A stretch of 41,447 nucleotides of DNA, taken from the NCBI GenBank assembly GCA_030691075.1, contig JAUYFI010000146.1:1-41447 (forward strand), in the 5' to 3' direction. Every line of letters begins with the position of its first letter. Position 1 is the first letter of the stretch. The notes beneath the pieces were generated by a model. It saw nothing but the letters and a program-made list of their open reading frames with translations, did no database searches and was not told the origin of the DNA. The translations under genes were made by a program, and so were the position numbers. Origin of the DNA: Sulfurisoma sp. (GTDB taxonomy: Bacteria > Pseudomonadota > Gammaproteobacteria > Burkholderiales > Rhodocyclaceae). Positions 7,625 through 18,200 of the stretch are shown here, piece after piece.

Positions 7625-9778
7625 ATGGCCGATACGACAGGCAGCGCTCACCCCGAATACGCCGCATGGCTCAAGGCCGCCGCGAAATCGGCCCCCGGCG
7701 GCGATCCGGCGAAGCTTGACTGGCATACCCCGGAAGGCCTGACGGTCAAGCCGCTGTACACCCGCGCCGACATCGACGGACTGCCGCACACCGACACGCT
7801 GCCCGGCTTCGCGCCGTATGTACGCGGCCCGCAGGCCACGATGTACGCCGCCCGGCCATGGACCATCCGCCAGTACGCCGGTTTCTCGACCGCCGAAGAA
7901 TCGAACGATTTCTATCGCAAGGCGCTGGCCGCCGGTGCGCAGGGTGTGTCGGTCGCATTCGACCTGGCGACCCACCGCGGCTACGACTCCGACAATCCGC
8001 GCGTCGAAGGTGATGTCGGCAAGGCCGGCGTGGCGATCGACAGTGTGGAAGACATGAAACGCCTGTTCGACGGCATTCCGCTCGACAAGGTGAGCGTGTC
8101 GATGACGATGAATGGCGCCGTGCTGCCGGTGCTGGCCGGCTTCATCGTCGCCGGCGAAGAACAGGGCGTGCCGCAGGCCCAGCTTTCAGGAACGATCCAG
8201 AACGACATCCTGAAAGAGTTCATGGTGCGCAACACGTATATCTATCCGCCCCAGCCCTCCATGCGCATCGTGGCCGACATCATCGAATACACCGCGCGCA
8301 ACATGCCGCGCTTCAATTCGATCTCGATTTCCGGCTATCACATGCAGGAAGCCGGCGCGACCCAGGGCCTGGAACTGGCGCTGACGCTGGCCGACGGCAT
8401 GGAATACGTGCGCACCGCGATGGCGCGCGGCATGGACGTCGATGAGTTCGCCGGGCGGCTCAGCTTCTTCTTCGCCATCGGCATGAACTTCTATCTGGAA
8501 GTGGCCAAGCTGCGCGCGGCGCGACTGTTGTGGAGCCGCATCATGGACGGCTTCGGTGCCAAGAGCGCCAAGTCGAAAATGCTGCGCACGCATTGCCAGA
8601 CCTCGGGCTGGTCGCTGACCGAACAGGATCCGTACAACAATGTCGTGCGCACCACGGTCGAGGCGCTGGCGGCGGTGTTCGGCGGCACGCAGTCGCTGCA
8701 CACCAACAGCTTCGACGAGGCGATCGCGCTGCCGACCGAGTTCTCGGCGCGCATCGCACGCAACACCCAGCTCATCATCCAGGAAGAAAGCCACATCACG
8801 AACGTGATCGACCCCTGGGCCGGCAGCTACATGATGGAAAAGCTGACGCAGGACATGGTCGACCACGCCTGGGCCATCATCGAGGAAGTGGAACGGATGG
8901 GCGGCATGACGAAGGCGGTCGAATCCGGCTGGGCCAAGCTGCAGGTCGAAAAGTGCGCCACTGAAAAGCAGGCGCGCATCGACTCCGGGCGCGACGTCAT
9001 CGTCGGCGTCAACAAGTACCGGCTGAAGGACGAAGACAAACTGGATGTGCGCGTCATCGACAACGTCGCCGTGCGCGAATCTCAGGTGGCGCAGCTGAAA
9101 CAGATCCGCGCCGGTCGCGACAATGCTGCGGTCGATGCCGCGCTGGCGGCGCTGACCGCTGCGGCCGGGTCCGGCCAGGGCAATCTGCTTGAACTGTCGG
9201 TCAATGCGATGCGCGTGCGCGCCACCGTGGGCGAGGTGTCGGATGCGCTGGAAAAGATCTGGGGCCGTCACCGCGCGAGCACTCAGGCGGTCAGCGGTGT
9301 GTATCAGTCCATCGTGGAAGACGATGAGGGGTGGAGCGTGATGAAGGACGACGTGAGCCAGTTCGCCGAAGAGCAGGGCCGCCGGCCGCGCATCCTGATC
9401 GCCAAGCTGGGCCAGGACGGCCATGACCGCGGCGCCAAGGTGATCGCCACCGCTTTCGCCGATCTCGGTTTCGACGTGGACATCGCACCGCTGTTCCAGA
9501 CGCCGGAAGAAGCGGCGCGGCAGGCGATCGAGAACGACGTGCATGCGGTCGGTGTGTCGACGCTGGCGGCCGGTCACAAGACGCTGGTGCCGCAGCTCAT
9601 CAAGGCGTTGCGCGCCGAAGGCGCGGACGACATTGTGGTGGTGGTCGGCGGTGTCATTCCGGCGCAGGACTATGACGAACTGTTCGGCCACGGCGTGGCC
9701 TGCGTGTTCGGCCCGGGGACGCCGATCCCGAAAGCCGCGAAAGACACGCTGGATGCCATCAGGGCGAAGCTGGCGTGA
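7625..9778 (+). CDS. scpA: methylmalonyl-CoA mutase (single-chain, B12-dependent)
   Basis: A 717-residue enzyme that interconverts (R)-methylmalonyl-CoA and succinyl-CoA with adenosylcobalamin. The catalytic barrel shows [18 protein letters not shown] (substrate and radical region), [15 protein letters not shown] and the conserved His in [12 protein letters not shown]. The C-terminal B12 domain (about residues 585-717) has the base-off signature D-G-H-D-R-G in [18 protein letters not shown], then GVSTLAAGH and VVVVGGVIP. Length and single-chain architecture match the E. coli ScpA type. The start ATG follows AAGGAA. It heads the cluster with meaB, pccB and pccA, so the pathway is propionyl-CoA to succinyl-CoA. 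No epimerase gene is in the window. Confidence 0.97.
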   Translation: MADTTGSAHPEYAAWLKAAAKSAPGGDPAKLDWHTPEGLTVKPLYTRADIDGLPHTDTLPGFAPYVRGPQATMYAARPWTIRQYAGFSTAEESNDFYRKALAAGAQGVSVAFDLATHRGYDSDNPRVEGDVGKAGVAIDSVEDMKRLFDGIPLDKVSVSMTMNGAVLPVLAGFIVAGEEQGVPQAQLSGTIQNDILKEFMVRNTYIYPPQPSMRIVADIIEYTARNMPRFNSISISGYHMQEAGATQGLELALTLADGMEYVRTAMARGMDVDEFAGRLSFFFAIGMNFYLEVAKLRAARLLWSRIMDGFGAKSAKSKMLRTHCQTSGWSLTEQDPYNNVVRTTVEALAAVFGGTQSLHTNSFDEAIALPTEFSARIARNTQLIIQEESHITNVIDPWAGSYMMEKLTQDMVDHAWAIIEEVERMGGMTKAVESGWAKLQVEKCATEKQARIDSGRDVIVGVNKYRLKDEDKLDVRVIDNVAVRESQVAQLKQIRAGRDNAAVDAALAALTAAAGSGQGNLLELSVNAMRVRATVGEVSDALEKIWGRHRASTQAVSGVYQSIVEDDEGWSVMKDDVSQFAEEQGRRPRILIAKLGQDGHDRGAKVIATAFADLGFDVDIAPLFQTPEEAARQAIENDVHAVGVSTLAAGHKTLVPQLIKALRAEGADDIVVVVGGVIPAQDYDELFGHGVACVFGPGTPIPKAAKDTLDAIRAKLA

Positions 9779-9815
9779 TGAGCCGGACGAGTCTTGTGGC
9801 AAGTATCGATGTGCC

Positions 9816-9888
9816 ATCGCCTGCGGGGCAGGCTCCTACACAAAGCGGCGCGGCTTTGCCCTTCGTAGGAGCCTGCCCCGCAGGCGAT
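9816..9888. repeat. 24-bp perfect inverted repeat (REP-like hairpin) between scpA and meaB
   Basis: The left arm 9816-9839 (starts ATCGCCTGCGGGG, ends GGCTCCTAC) and right arm 9865-9888 are exact reverse complements over 24 bases, separated by 25 bases. The sequence is of the type found as REP-like elements in many Pseudomonas and betaproteobacterial genomes (from memory). Transcribed, it would give a very stable hairpin and could protect or attenuate the scpA message before meaB. Confidence 0.9.
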
Positions 9889-9935
9889 CGAATCGTCGAC
9901 CGCGCACCACCGGTGAGCAGGGCTGGATCGTCGCC

Positions 9936-10910
9936 ATGACCCCGCCCTCCGACGCGTCCCTGATCGACGGCGTGCTGGCCGGTAACCGCCGCGCGCTGGC
10001 GAAGACCATCACGCTGATCGAATCGACGCGCGAGGACCATCAGCAGCGCGCCGGCGAAGTGCTGAGAGCGCTGCTGCCGCACACGGGCCAGTCAATCCGG
10101 GTCGGCATTTCGGGCGTACCGGGGGTCGGCAAGTCGACCTTCATCGAAGCGCTCGGGCTGGCGCTGATCGGCAAGGGCCACAAGGTGGCGGTGCTGGCGA
10201 TTGATCCGTCGTCGTCGCTGACCGGCGGCTCCATCCTGGGCGACAAGACCCGCATGGAACACCTGTCGCTGCGCAGCGAAGCCTACATCCGTCCGTCGCC
10301 GTCGTCCGGCAGCCTGGGCGGCGTCGCGGCGCGCACGCGCGAGGCGATGCTGGTGTGCGAAGCCGCCGGCTTCGACATCGTCATCGTCGAAACCGTGGGC
10401 GTCGGCCAGTCGGAAACCGCAGTCGCCGGCATGACGGACGTGTTCGTGCTGCTGCAACTGCCCAATGCCGGCGACGATCTGCAGGCGATCAAGAAGGGCA
10501 TCGTCGAACTGGCGGACATCGTCGTCTACAACAAGTGCGATATCGATGAGACCGCGGCCGAACGCGCCATGCAGCAGATGCGCGGGGCACTGCACCTGTT
10601 GCGTGCCGCATCGAGCGGCTGGGCGGTGCCGGTGCTGAAGGTGTCGGCGCTGCAGCATGCCGGGCTGGAGGCCTTCTGGGTCGACATCCTGCGTTACCGC
10701 GACACCATGCAGGCCAGCGGCGCGTGGACGGCCCGACGCAGCCGGCAGGCGCTGGACTGGATGTGGACCCTGGTTGACCAGGGTCTGCGCAGCCGTTTCG
10801 AACACCACGCGGCAGTACGCGCCGCGTTGCCGGACATCCGCGCCGCGGTGGCGGCGGGTAACCTGCCTGCGTCGGCGGCTGCACTGCGCCTGCTGCAGGC
10901 CATGGAGTAA
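9936..10910 (+). CDS. meaB: methylmalonyl-CoA mutase-associated GTPase MeaB
   Basis: A 324-residue G3E-type P-loop GTPase (MeaB/ArgK). It loads and protects adenosylcobalamin in the mutase and ejects inactivated cofactor. The Walker A loop is GISGVPGVGKSTF. Walker B follows in GFDIVIVETVGVGQSE, with the switch region FVLLQLPNAGDDLQAIKKGI and the base-recognition motif N-K-C-D in VVYNKCDID (the canonical form is NKxD). A C-terminal dimerisation arm completes the protein. ATG 9936 is taken because the family begins shortly before SLIDGVLAGNRRALAKTITLIES. The frame is open further upstream through the repeat. There is no strong ribosome binding site. Confidence 0.95.
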   Translation: MTPPSDASLIDGVLAGNRRALAKTITLIESTREDHQQRAGEVLRALLPHTGQSIRVGISGVPGVGKSTFIEALGLALIGKGHKVAVLAIDPSSSLTGGSILGDKTRMEHLSLRSEAYIRPSPSSGSLGGVAARTREAMLVCEAAGFDIVIVETVGVGQSETAVAGMTDVFVLLQLPNAGDDLQAIKKGIVELADIVVYNKCDIDETAAERAMQQMRGALHLLRAASSGWAVPVLKVSALQHAGLEAFWVDILRYRDTMQASGAWTARRSRQALDWMWTLVDQGLRSRFEHHAAVRAALPDIRAAVAAGNLPASAAALRLLQAME

Positions 10911-10950
10911 CGACCGGTCCGGGCATCAGCCAGGGCCGGCCGCAAGAATT

Positions 10951-10985
10951 CTCCCTCTCCCCGTGGGAGAGGGTTGGGGTGAGGG
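10951..10985. repeat. R4-type repeat between meaB and pccB
   Basis: The segment begins CTCCCTCTCCCCGTGGGAGA and continues GGGTTGGGGTGAGGG. The first half is self-complementary (CTCTCCC / GGGAGAG). It is a dispersed repeat type common in proteobacterial genomes. A related copy lies inside dprA at 37641-37674. Confidence 0.75.
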
Positions 10986-11099
10986 CTGTCCGGCACGCAT
11001 CAGCGTGCGGGTATCGGAAGAAGCCCCGGAACAGGCAAGGGTTGAGGAAGGAATGATCGGTGCGCGTCTGCGGGCCGGTTCAAACAGGAGACAGAAACG

Positions 11100-12632
<1,533 letters not shown>

Positions 12633-12659
12633 AAAGCAAATCGAACCAGTGAATAGATC

Positions 12660-14738
12660 ATGTTCAAGAAAATCCTGATTGCAAACCGCGGTGAAATCGC
12701 CTGCCGCGTCATCAAGACCGCCCGCAAGATGGGCATCGCCACCGTTGCCGTCTATTCCGAGGCCGATCGCGACGCCCGCCACGTCGAGCTGGCCGACGAG
12801 GCCGTCTGCATCGGCCCGCCGCCGTCGAAGGAAAGCTACCTGGCGATGGACAAGATCATCGCCGCCTGCAAGCAGACCGGGGCCGAGGCGGTGCATCCCG
12901 GCTACGGCTTCCTTTCCGAGAACGCGGAGTTCTCGCGCCGGCTGGAAGAGTCCGGCATCGTCTTCATCGGCCCCAAGCACGCCTCGGTCGCGAAGATGGG
13001 CGACAAGATCGCCTCGAAGAAGCTGGCCATGGCGGCGAAGGTCAACACCATTCCCGGCCACAACGAGGCCATCGCCACGCCCGAGCAGGCCGTGGAAATC
13101 GCCAAGGGCATCGGCTACCCGGTGATGATCAAGGCATCGAGCGGCGGCGGCGGCAAGGGCCTGCGCGTCGTCTGGAACGACGCGGAGGCGCGCGAGGGCT
13201 TTGCCTCGTGCCGCACCGAGGCCATGAATGCCTTCAATGATGATCGCGTCTTCATCGAGAAATTCGTCGAGCAGCCGCGGCACATCGAGATCCAGGTGCT
13301 CGGCGACGCCCACGGCAATTGCGTCTACCTGCACGAGCGCGAATGTTCGATCCAGCGCCGCCACCAGAAGGTCATCGAGGAGGCGCCTTCGCCCTTCCTC
13401 GATTCGGCCACCCGCCGCGCCATGGGCGAGCAGGCCGTGGCGCTGGCCCGGGCCGTCGATTACCAGTCCGCCGGCACCGTCGAGTTCGTCGTCGGCCGCG
13501 ACAAGAGCTTCTACTTCCTCGAGATGAACACGCGGCTGCAGGTCGAGCACCCGGTGACGGAACTTATCACCGGTCTCGACCTGGTCGAGCTGATGATCCG
13601 CGTCGCCGCCGGTGAAAAACTGCCCTTCGCCCAGGCCGACATCAGGCTCGACGGCTGGGCCATGGAATGCCGCATCAACGCCGAGGATCCGTTCCGCGGC
13701 TTCCTGCCCTCGACCGGCCGCCTGGTGAAATACGCGCCGCCGCCGGAGACGGGCGGCGTGCGCGTCGACACCGGCGTCTACGAGGGCGGCGAGATCTCGA
13801 TGCATTACGACTCGATGATCGCCAAGCTGATCGTGCACGGCGCGACCCGCGAGCAGGCGATCGTGAAAATGCGCGACGCCCTCAATGCCTTCGTCATTCG
13901 CGGCGTCGCCAGCAACATCGCCTTCCAGGCCGCGCTGATGCAGAACCCGCGCTTCGTTTCCGGCAACTTCAACACCGGCCTCATCGCCGAGGAATATCCC
14001 AGGGGCTTCGACGCCGCCGACCCGTCTCACGTTGGGCACGACGATCCCGCCATGCTGATCGCGGTGGCCGCCGCCATGCATCGCCAGTACCTCGCGCGCA
14101 ACGCCCGCATCGGCGGGCAGATGCCGGGCCACGAGTACAAGCCGGGGGCCGACTTCGTCGTGCGCCTGGAAGACGGCGGCGACCATGAAGTGAAGGTACT
14201 GGAAGCCCCCGGCGGCTGGAACGTCACCTTCGCCGGCGATCTCCACGAGGTTCGCAGCGACTGGCAGTTCGGCCAGGTGCTCTACCAGGGCACCATTAGC
14301 CGCCCGCTGGGCCGCCCCAAGGGCGGCGGCGCGCCCCCGTGGGGGGCAGCGAACGAAAGTGAGCGTGGGGGGCCGGCTGGCAACGAGCCGTTCTGCATGC
14401 AGGTCGAGCGTCACGGCCTCAAGTACCGCCTGTTCCACTGGGGCGCCCAGGCCGACATCATGGTGATGACGGCGCGCGCCGCGCACCTGCGGTCGCTGAT
14501 GCCGAAAAAGGCGCCGCCCGACATGAGCAAGTTCCTGCTGTCGCCGATGCCCGGTCTGCTCACCCACGTCGCCGTGCAGCCGAACCAGGAGGTCAAGGCC
14601 GGCGAAATTCTGGCCAAGATCGAGGCCATGAAAATGGAGAACGTGCTGCGGGCCGAGCGCGACTGCGTGGTGGAGAAATTGCTGGCGAATCCGGGCGAGA
14701 GCCTCGCGGTCGATCAGGCCATCATCGCTTTCAGGTAG
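12660..14738 (+). CDS. pccA: propionyl-CoA carboxylase alpha chain with an in-frame repeat insertion
   Basis: A 692-residue biotin carboxylase plus biotin carrier. It has the N-terminal biotin-carboxylase domain (KILIANRGEIACRVIKTA; HPGYGFLSENAEF), the ATP-grasp with glycine loop KASSGGGGKGLRVV, EMNTRLQVEHPVTE and GWAMECRINAEDP. The BT domain spans about residues 480-615, and the C-terminal biotinyl domain carries the lysine in EAMKMENV. The chain is complete, but residues about 549-572 (RPKGGGAPPWGAANESERGG) are encoded by a copy of the R3 repeat inserted between GTIS and NEPF, where homologues run straight from GTV/GTI to the N-G/E-P-F strand. It lies in a surface loop of the BT domain, so the enzyme may still work. 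Confidence 0.95.
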   Translation: MFKKILIANRGEIACRVIKTARKMGIATVAVYSEADRDARHVELADEAVCIGPPPSKESYLAMDKIIAACKQTGAEAVHPGYGFLSENAEFSRRLEESGIVFIGPKHASVAKMGDKIASKKLAMAAKVNTIPGHNEAIATPEQAVEIAKGIGYPVMIKASSGGGGKGLRVVWNDAEAREGFASCRTEAMNAFNDDRVFIEKFVEQPRHIEIQVLGDAHGNCVYLHERECSIQRRHQKVIEEAPSPFLDSATRRAMGEQAVALARAVDYQSAGTVEFVVGRDKSFYFLEMNTRLQVEHPVTELITGLDLVELMIRVAAGEKLPFAQADIRLDGWAMECRINAEDPFRGFLPSTGRLVKYAPPPETGGVRVDTGVYEGGEISMHYDSMIAKLIVHGATREQAIVKMRDALNAFVIRGVASNIAFQAALMQNPRFVSGNFNTGLIAEEYPRGFDAADPSHVGHDDPAMLIAVAAAMHRQYLARNARIGGQMPGHEYKPGADFVVRLEDGGDHEVKVLEAPGGWNVTFAGDLHEVRSDWQFGQVLYQGTISRPLGRPKGGGAPPWGAANESERGGPAGNEPFCMQVERHGLKYRLFHWGAQADIMVMTARAAHLRSLMPKKAPPDMSKFLLSPMPGLLTHVAVQPNQEVKAGEILAKIEAMKMENVLRAERDCVVEKLLANPGESLAVDQAIIAFR
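14306..14376 (+). repeat. R3 repeat copy inside pccA
   Basis: The copy starts GCTGGGCCGCCCCAAGGG, then has a GC stem (GCGCCCCCGTGGGGGGC) and ends GCGAACG...GTGAGCGTGGGGGGC. It matches, in reverse complement, 38484-38552 just upstream of topB, and more loosely 29332-29376 between ntrY and ntrX. Here it is translated in frame within pccA. Confidence 0.85.
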
Positions 14739-14815
14739 CCACAAAGTTCAGCGGGCTCGCGTGGAGAGTCTGACGGGGTGAAGAATGGGCGCATCTTGAA
14801 CGAGGGAGATGCGCG

Positions 14816-15245
14816 ATGGGGATCAACAAGGTACAGTTTCAGAAGGGATTGTCGGTGGGCCAGTTCATGGATCGCTACGGGACGGAGGAGAAATGCCACG
14901 CGGCCGTGGTCGCCCTGCGCTGGCCCAACGGTTTCGTCTGCCCCGAATGTGGAGAAACTCGCCATTGCGCCTTCGACCGCAAGGGGTTGACCTATTGGCA
15001 GTGCGCGGTGTGCCGGGAGCAGACCACGGTCATGTGCGGGACGATCTTTGAGGCGACCAAGCTGCCGGTGATCACCTGGTTTCTGGCGACCGAGACGGGA
15101 CATCCGCTTCGGGTCTGCTTGAAGAAGCTGGAATTCACCAAGGAGGCGATTGCCGCGTGGGCGAAGACGGCGCTGGCCGCCTCGGCGCGCGTGGTGTCGT
15201 CCATCCTGAAGCGTCTGCTGGTCGCGGCGGTAGGTACAAAACCTC
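14816..15245 (+). pseudogene. IS1595-family transposase remnant with the catalytic core deleted
   Basis: From ATG 14816 the frame starts MGINKVQFQKGLSVGQFMDR and carries the IS1595 zinc ribbon (CPECGETRHC ... CAVCREQT) and the strand TIFEATKLPVITWFLA. It then jumps to TGHPLRVCLKKLEFTKEAIAAWA and ASARVVSS, which in full-length relatives lies more than 100 residues later, after the first DDE strands. The ending after VVSS is also lost and replaced by unrelated sequence. The transposase must be inactive. It lies directly between pccA and the glycosyltransferase gene. Confidence 0.85.
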
Positions 15246-15294
15246 GTCCGGAGCGTTTATTGCGGGCGGCTGAACATTGTGGCTAATCAGGACA

Positions 15295-18200
15295 ATGCTT
15301 GAGACTACTGGCGCACAGGCCGCTTTCGAAACCGGTTTCGCCGCGTACCGGCAGGGACGATACGCGGAGGCGCTCGGTCATTACCGGGCAGTGATGGCGC
15401 AATCGCCGGCATGGTTCGAACCCCACTGGCACGCCGGGGTGTGCTGCCATCAGTTGCGCCGTTATGCCGAAGCACTGGATTGTTACAGCCGGGCCATGGC
15501 CTTGAACGCGGAACACGCCCAGGTTGGTTATCACCATGCCAAGGCGCTCAAGGATGCCGGTGATCTCGATGCCGCGCTGGCGGCTTATCGACAGGCGCTC
15601 GACCTGAAGCCGGGCGACCCGGAGATGCTCTACAGCCAGGGGTTGTTGTATCTGTTGCGCGGGGAATGGCGCCAGGGCTGGCCGGGGTATGAACTGCGCT
15701 TTGCCGGTTCCGATCGGGCCGCTACCGAGCATCGTCCGCGGACGGGATTGCTGCGTTGGCAGGGCGGGGCGGTGCCGGAAGGAAGTGGGATCGTCGTGTA
15801 TGCCGAGCAGGGCATGGGCGATTCGATCCAGTGCGTCCGTTATGCCGCCGCCTTGCGGCAGCGCTTCTCGCGGGTCAGGTTCTCGGTTCAGATTCCGCTC
15901 GTCGGTTTGTTCCAGGCGAATGCCGGGTACGGGGTGGATGTGGTGCCCCGCGTTGCGGGCCCGATCGATGAAAGCGGCCATACCCACTGGATCGACATGA
16001 TGAGCCTGCCCGCGGTGTTGAACACGACCCCGGATACCGTGCCTCCCGCCCCGTATCTTGTGGCGTGTCCCGAGAGAGCGGAATACTGGCGCGGCCGTCT
16101 GGCGAAGGAAACACGACCCAGGATCGGCGTGGTCTGGCAAGGCGGCAAGCTGACCCATGCGCCGGCGCGTGACATGCCTTTCGGATTCATCGCGCCGCTC
16201 CTGGAGCATGTCGATATCGCCTGGATCTCGCTGCAGAAGGATATGGAGTTCGCCGGGAATGCAGCCTTGATCGACTGGATGCCGGAGGTTCGGGATTTTG
16301 CCGATACGGCCGCACTTGTTTCCGTCCTCGATGGCGTGGTTGCGGTCGATACCGCCGTGGCGCATCTGGCCGGGGCCCTGGGCCGGCCGGTCTGGCTGCT
16401 CAATCGCCATGAAAGCGAATGGCGCTGGATGCACGGGCGCACCACCACGCCGTGGTATCCGTCGATGCGGATATTGACCCAGCCGGAGCCGGGGGATTGG
16501 GGTGCCGTCATCGCCGCGGTGTCATCGGCGCTGCGGCCGCTGGCCATGGGTAGCCCGGCGCGGGAACCGGAAGCGGTTGCCGCCATGGCATTCGCCCGCG
16601 GAGTGCAAGATCACATGGCCGGCCGAACCGCGGGGGCCGAGGTTGCTTATCGGGAAGCACTGGCTACCCGACCCGGCCATGCGATGGCCTGGTACAACCT
16701 GGGTATCGTGCTGCAAGCCTGCGAACGGGAAGAGGCGGCTCGCGAGGCTTATCGTTCGGCTATCGCCGCCGATCCCAAGCACCGTGAAGCCCGCCTCAAC
16801 CTGGCGGCATCGCTTTCCGCCGAGGGGCAGGCCAGTGCGGCGCGGAGGGTGCTGGAGGCCCTGCTTGAACTGGCGCCGGATTGGGGGCCGCCATACAACA
16901 ATCTGGCGACACTGATGCAGGATATGGACGAGCATGAACACGCATTGGCGTTGCTGCAGCGGGTCTCCGCGCTTTCGCCCGGCTTGCCCCAGCCACGCAG
17001 CAATTTATTGATGGAGTTGCAATACCACCCGCGGGCTTCGGCGGCGACCTTGCGCGCGGCCGCGGCCGACTGGGGCGCCTGGGCCATGGCCCAGGCGGGT
17101 GACGAACGTCCGCGCCCGACACCGAATCCCGTACGGGATGCAAACGGCGCAATACGGGCATTAAGGGTGGGCTACGTCTCCGCCGACTTCTGCATGCATC
17201 CGGTGGGCCTGTTCCTGAAGGCGGTGCTCGCCGCCCACAATCCAGCCCAGGTGCTGCCCTTCGCCTACGGCAACGGGGCGGCCAGTGACGAAGTCACGCA
17301 GGAAATCCAGGCCACCCTGCACCGCTTCCACGCCGGGCCGGCGGGCTGGATCGACGCGCGCTCCCTCGACGATGCCGCGCTCGCCGAACGTATCCGTGCC
17401 GACGGTATCGACCTCCTGGTCGATCTTTCCGGCCACACCGGCAAGACCCGGCTGCCGATGTTCGCCCGGCGTCCAGCCCCGGTACAAGTCAGCTGGCTCG
17501 GCTACTTCGCCACCACGGGGCTGCCGGCGATGGATGCCGTTATCCTCGATCCCTGGCATGCCCCGGAAGGTGCGGAAGCACAATTCACCGAAGCCATCAT
17601 CCGCCTGCCGAACAACCGTTTCTGCTACCAGCCGGTGCCATTCGCTCCCGCCGTCTCGCCAGCGCCGACTTTCCCCCGAGGCTACATTACCTTCGGCAGC
17701 TTCAACAACACCGCGAAGCTGAACGACACCGTGCTCGACACTTGGGCGCGCATCCTCCAGGTCGTGCCGGACAGCCGTCTCATCCTCAAATGGCGTACCT
17801 TCGCCGACGGCCCCTATCGGGAGCATATCCGCCAATACTTCACCGGGCGCGGCATCGCGCAAGAGCGCATCGAGCTTCGGCCGGCCTCGCCGCACCGGGA
17901 GCTGCTCGAACAATATGCCGACATCGACATCGCGCTCGATCCGTTTCCCTTCAGCGGCGGCCACACCAGTTGCGAAGCCCTGTGGATGGGCGTGCCCGTC
18001 ATTACCTGGCCACGGGAACGGGTCGTGAGCCGGCAGACCTGGAGCTTTCTCGCAAACATTGGGCTGACCGAACTGGTGGTGGATAGTGCCGGGGACTACG
18101 TTGCCAAGGCCGTGACCTTGGCCGGCGACCGTGCGCGTCTGGGTGAGTTGCGCCAGAACTTGCGGCCACGCATGGCCGCATCGCCCCTGTGTGACGTATC

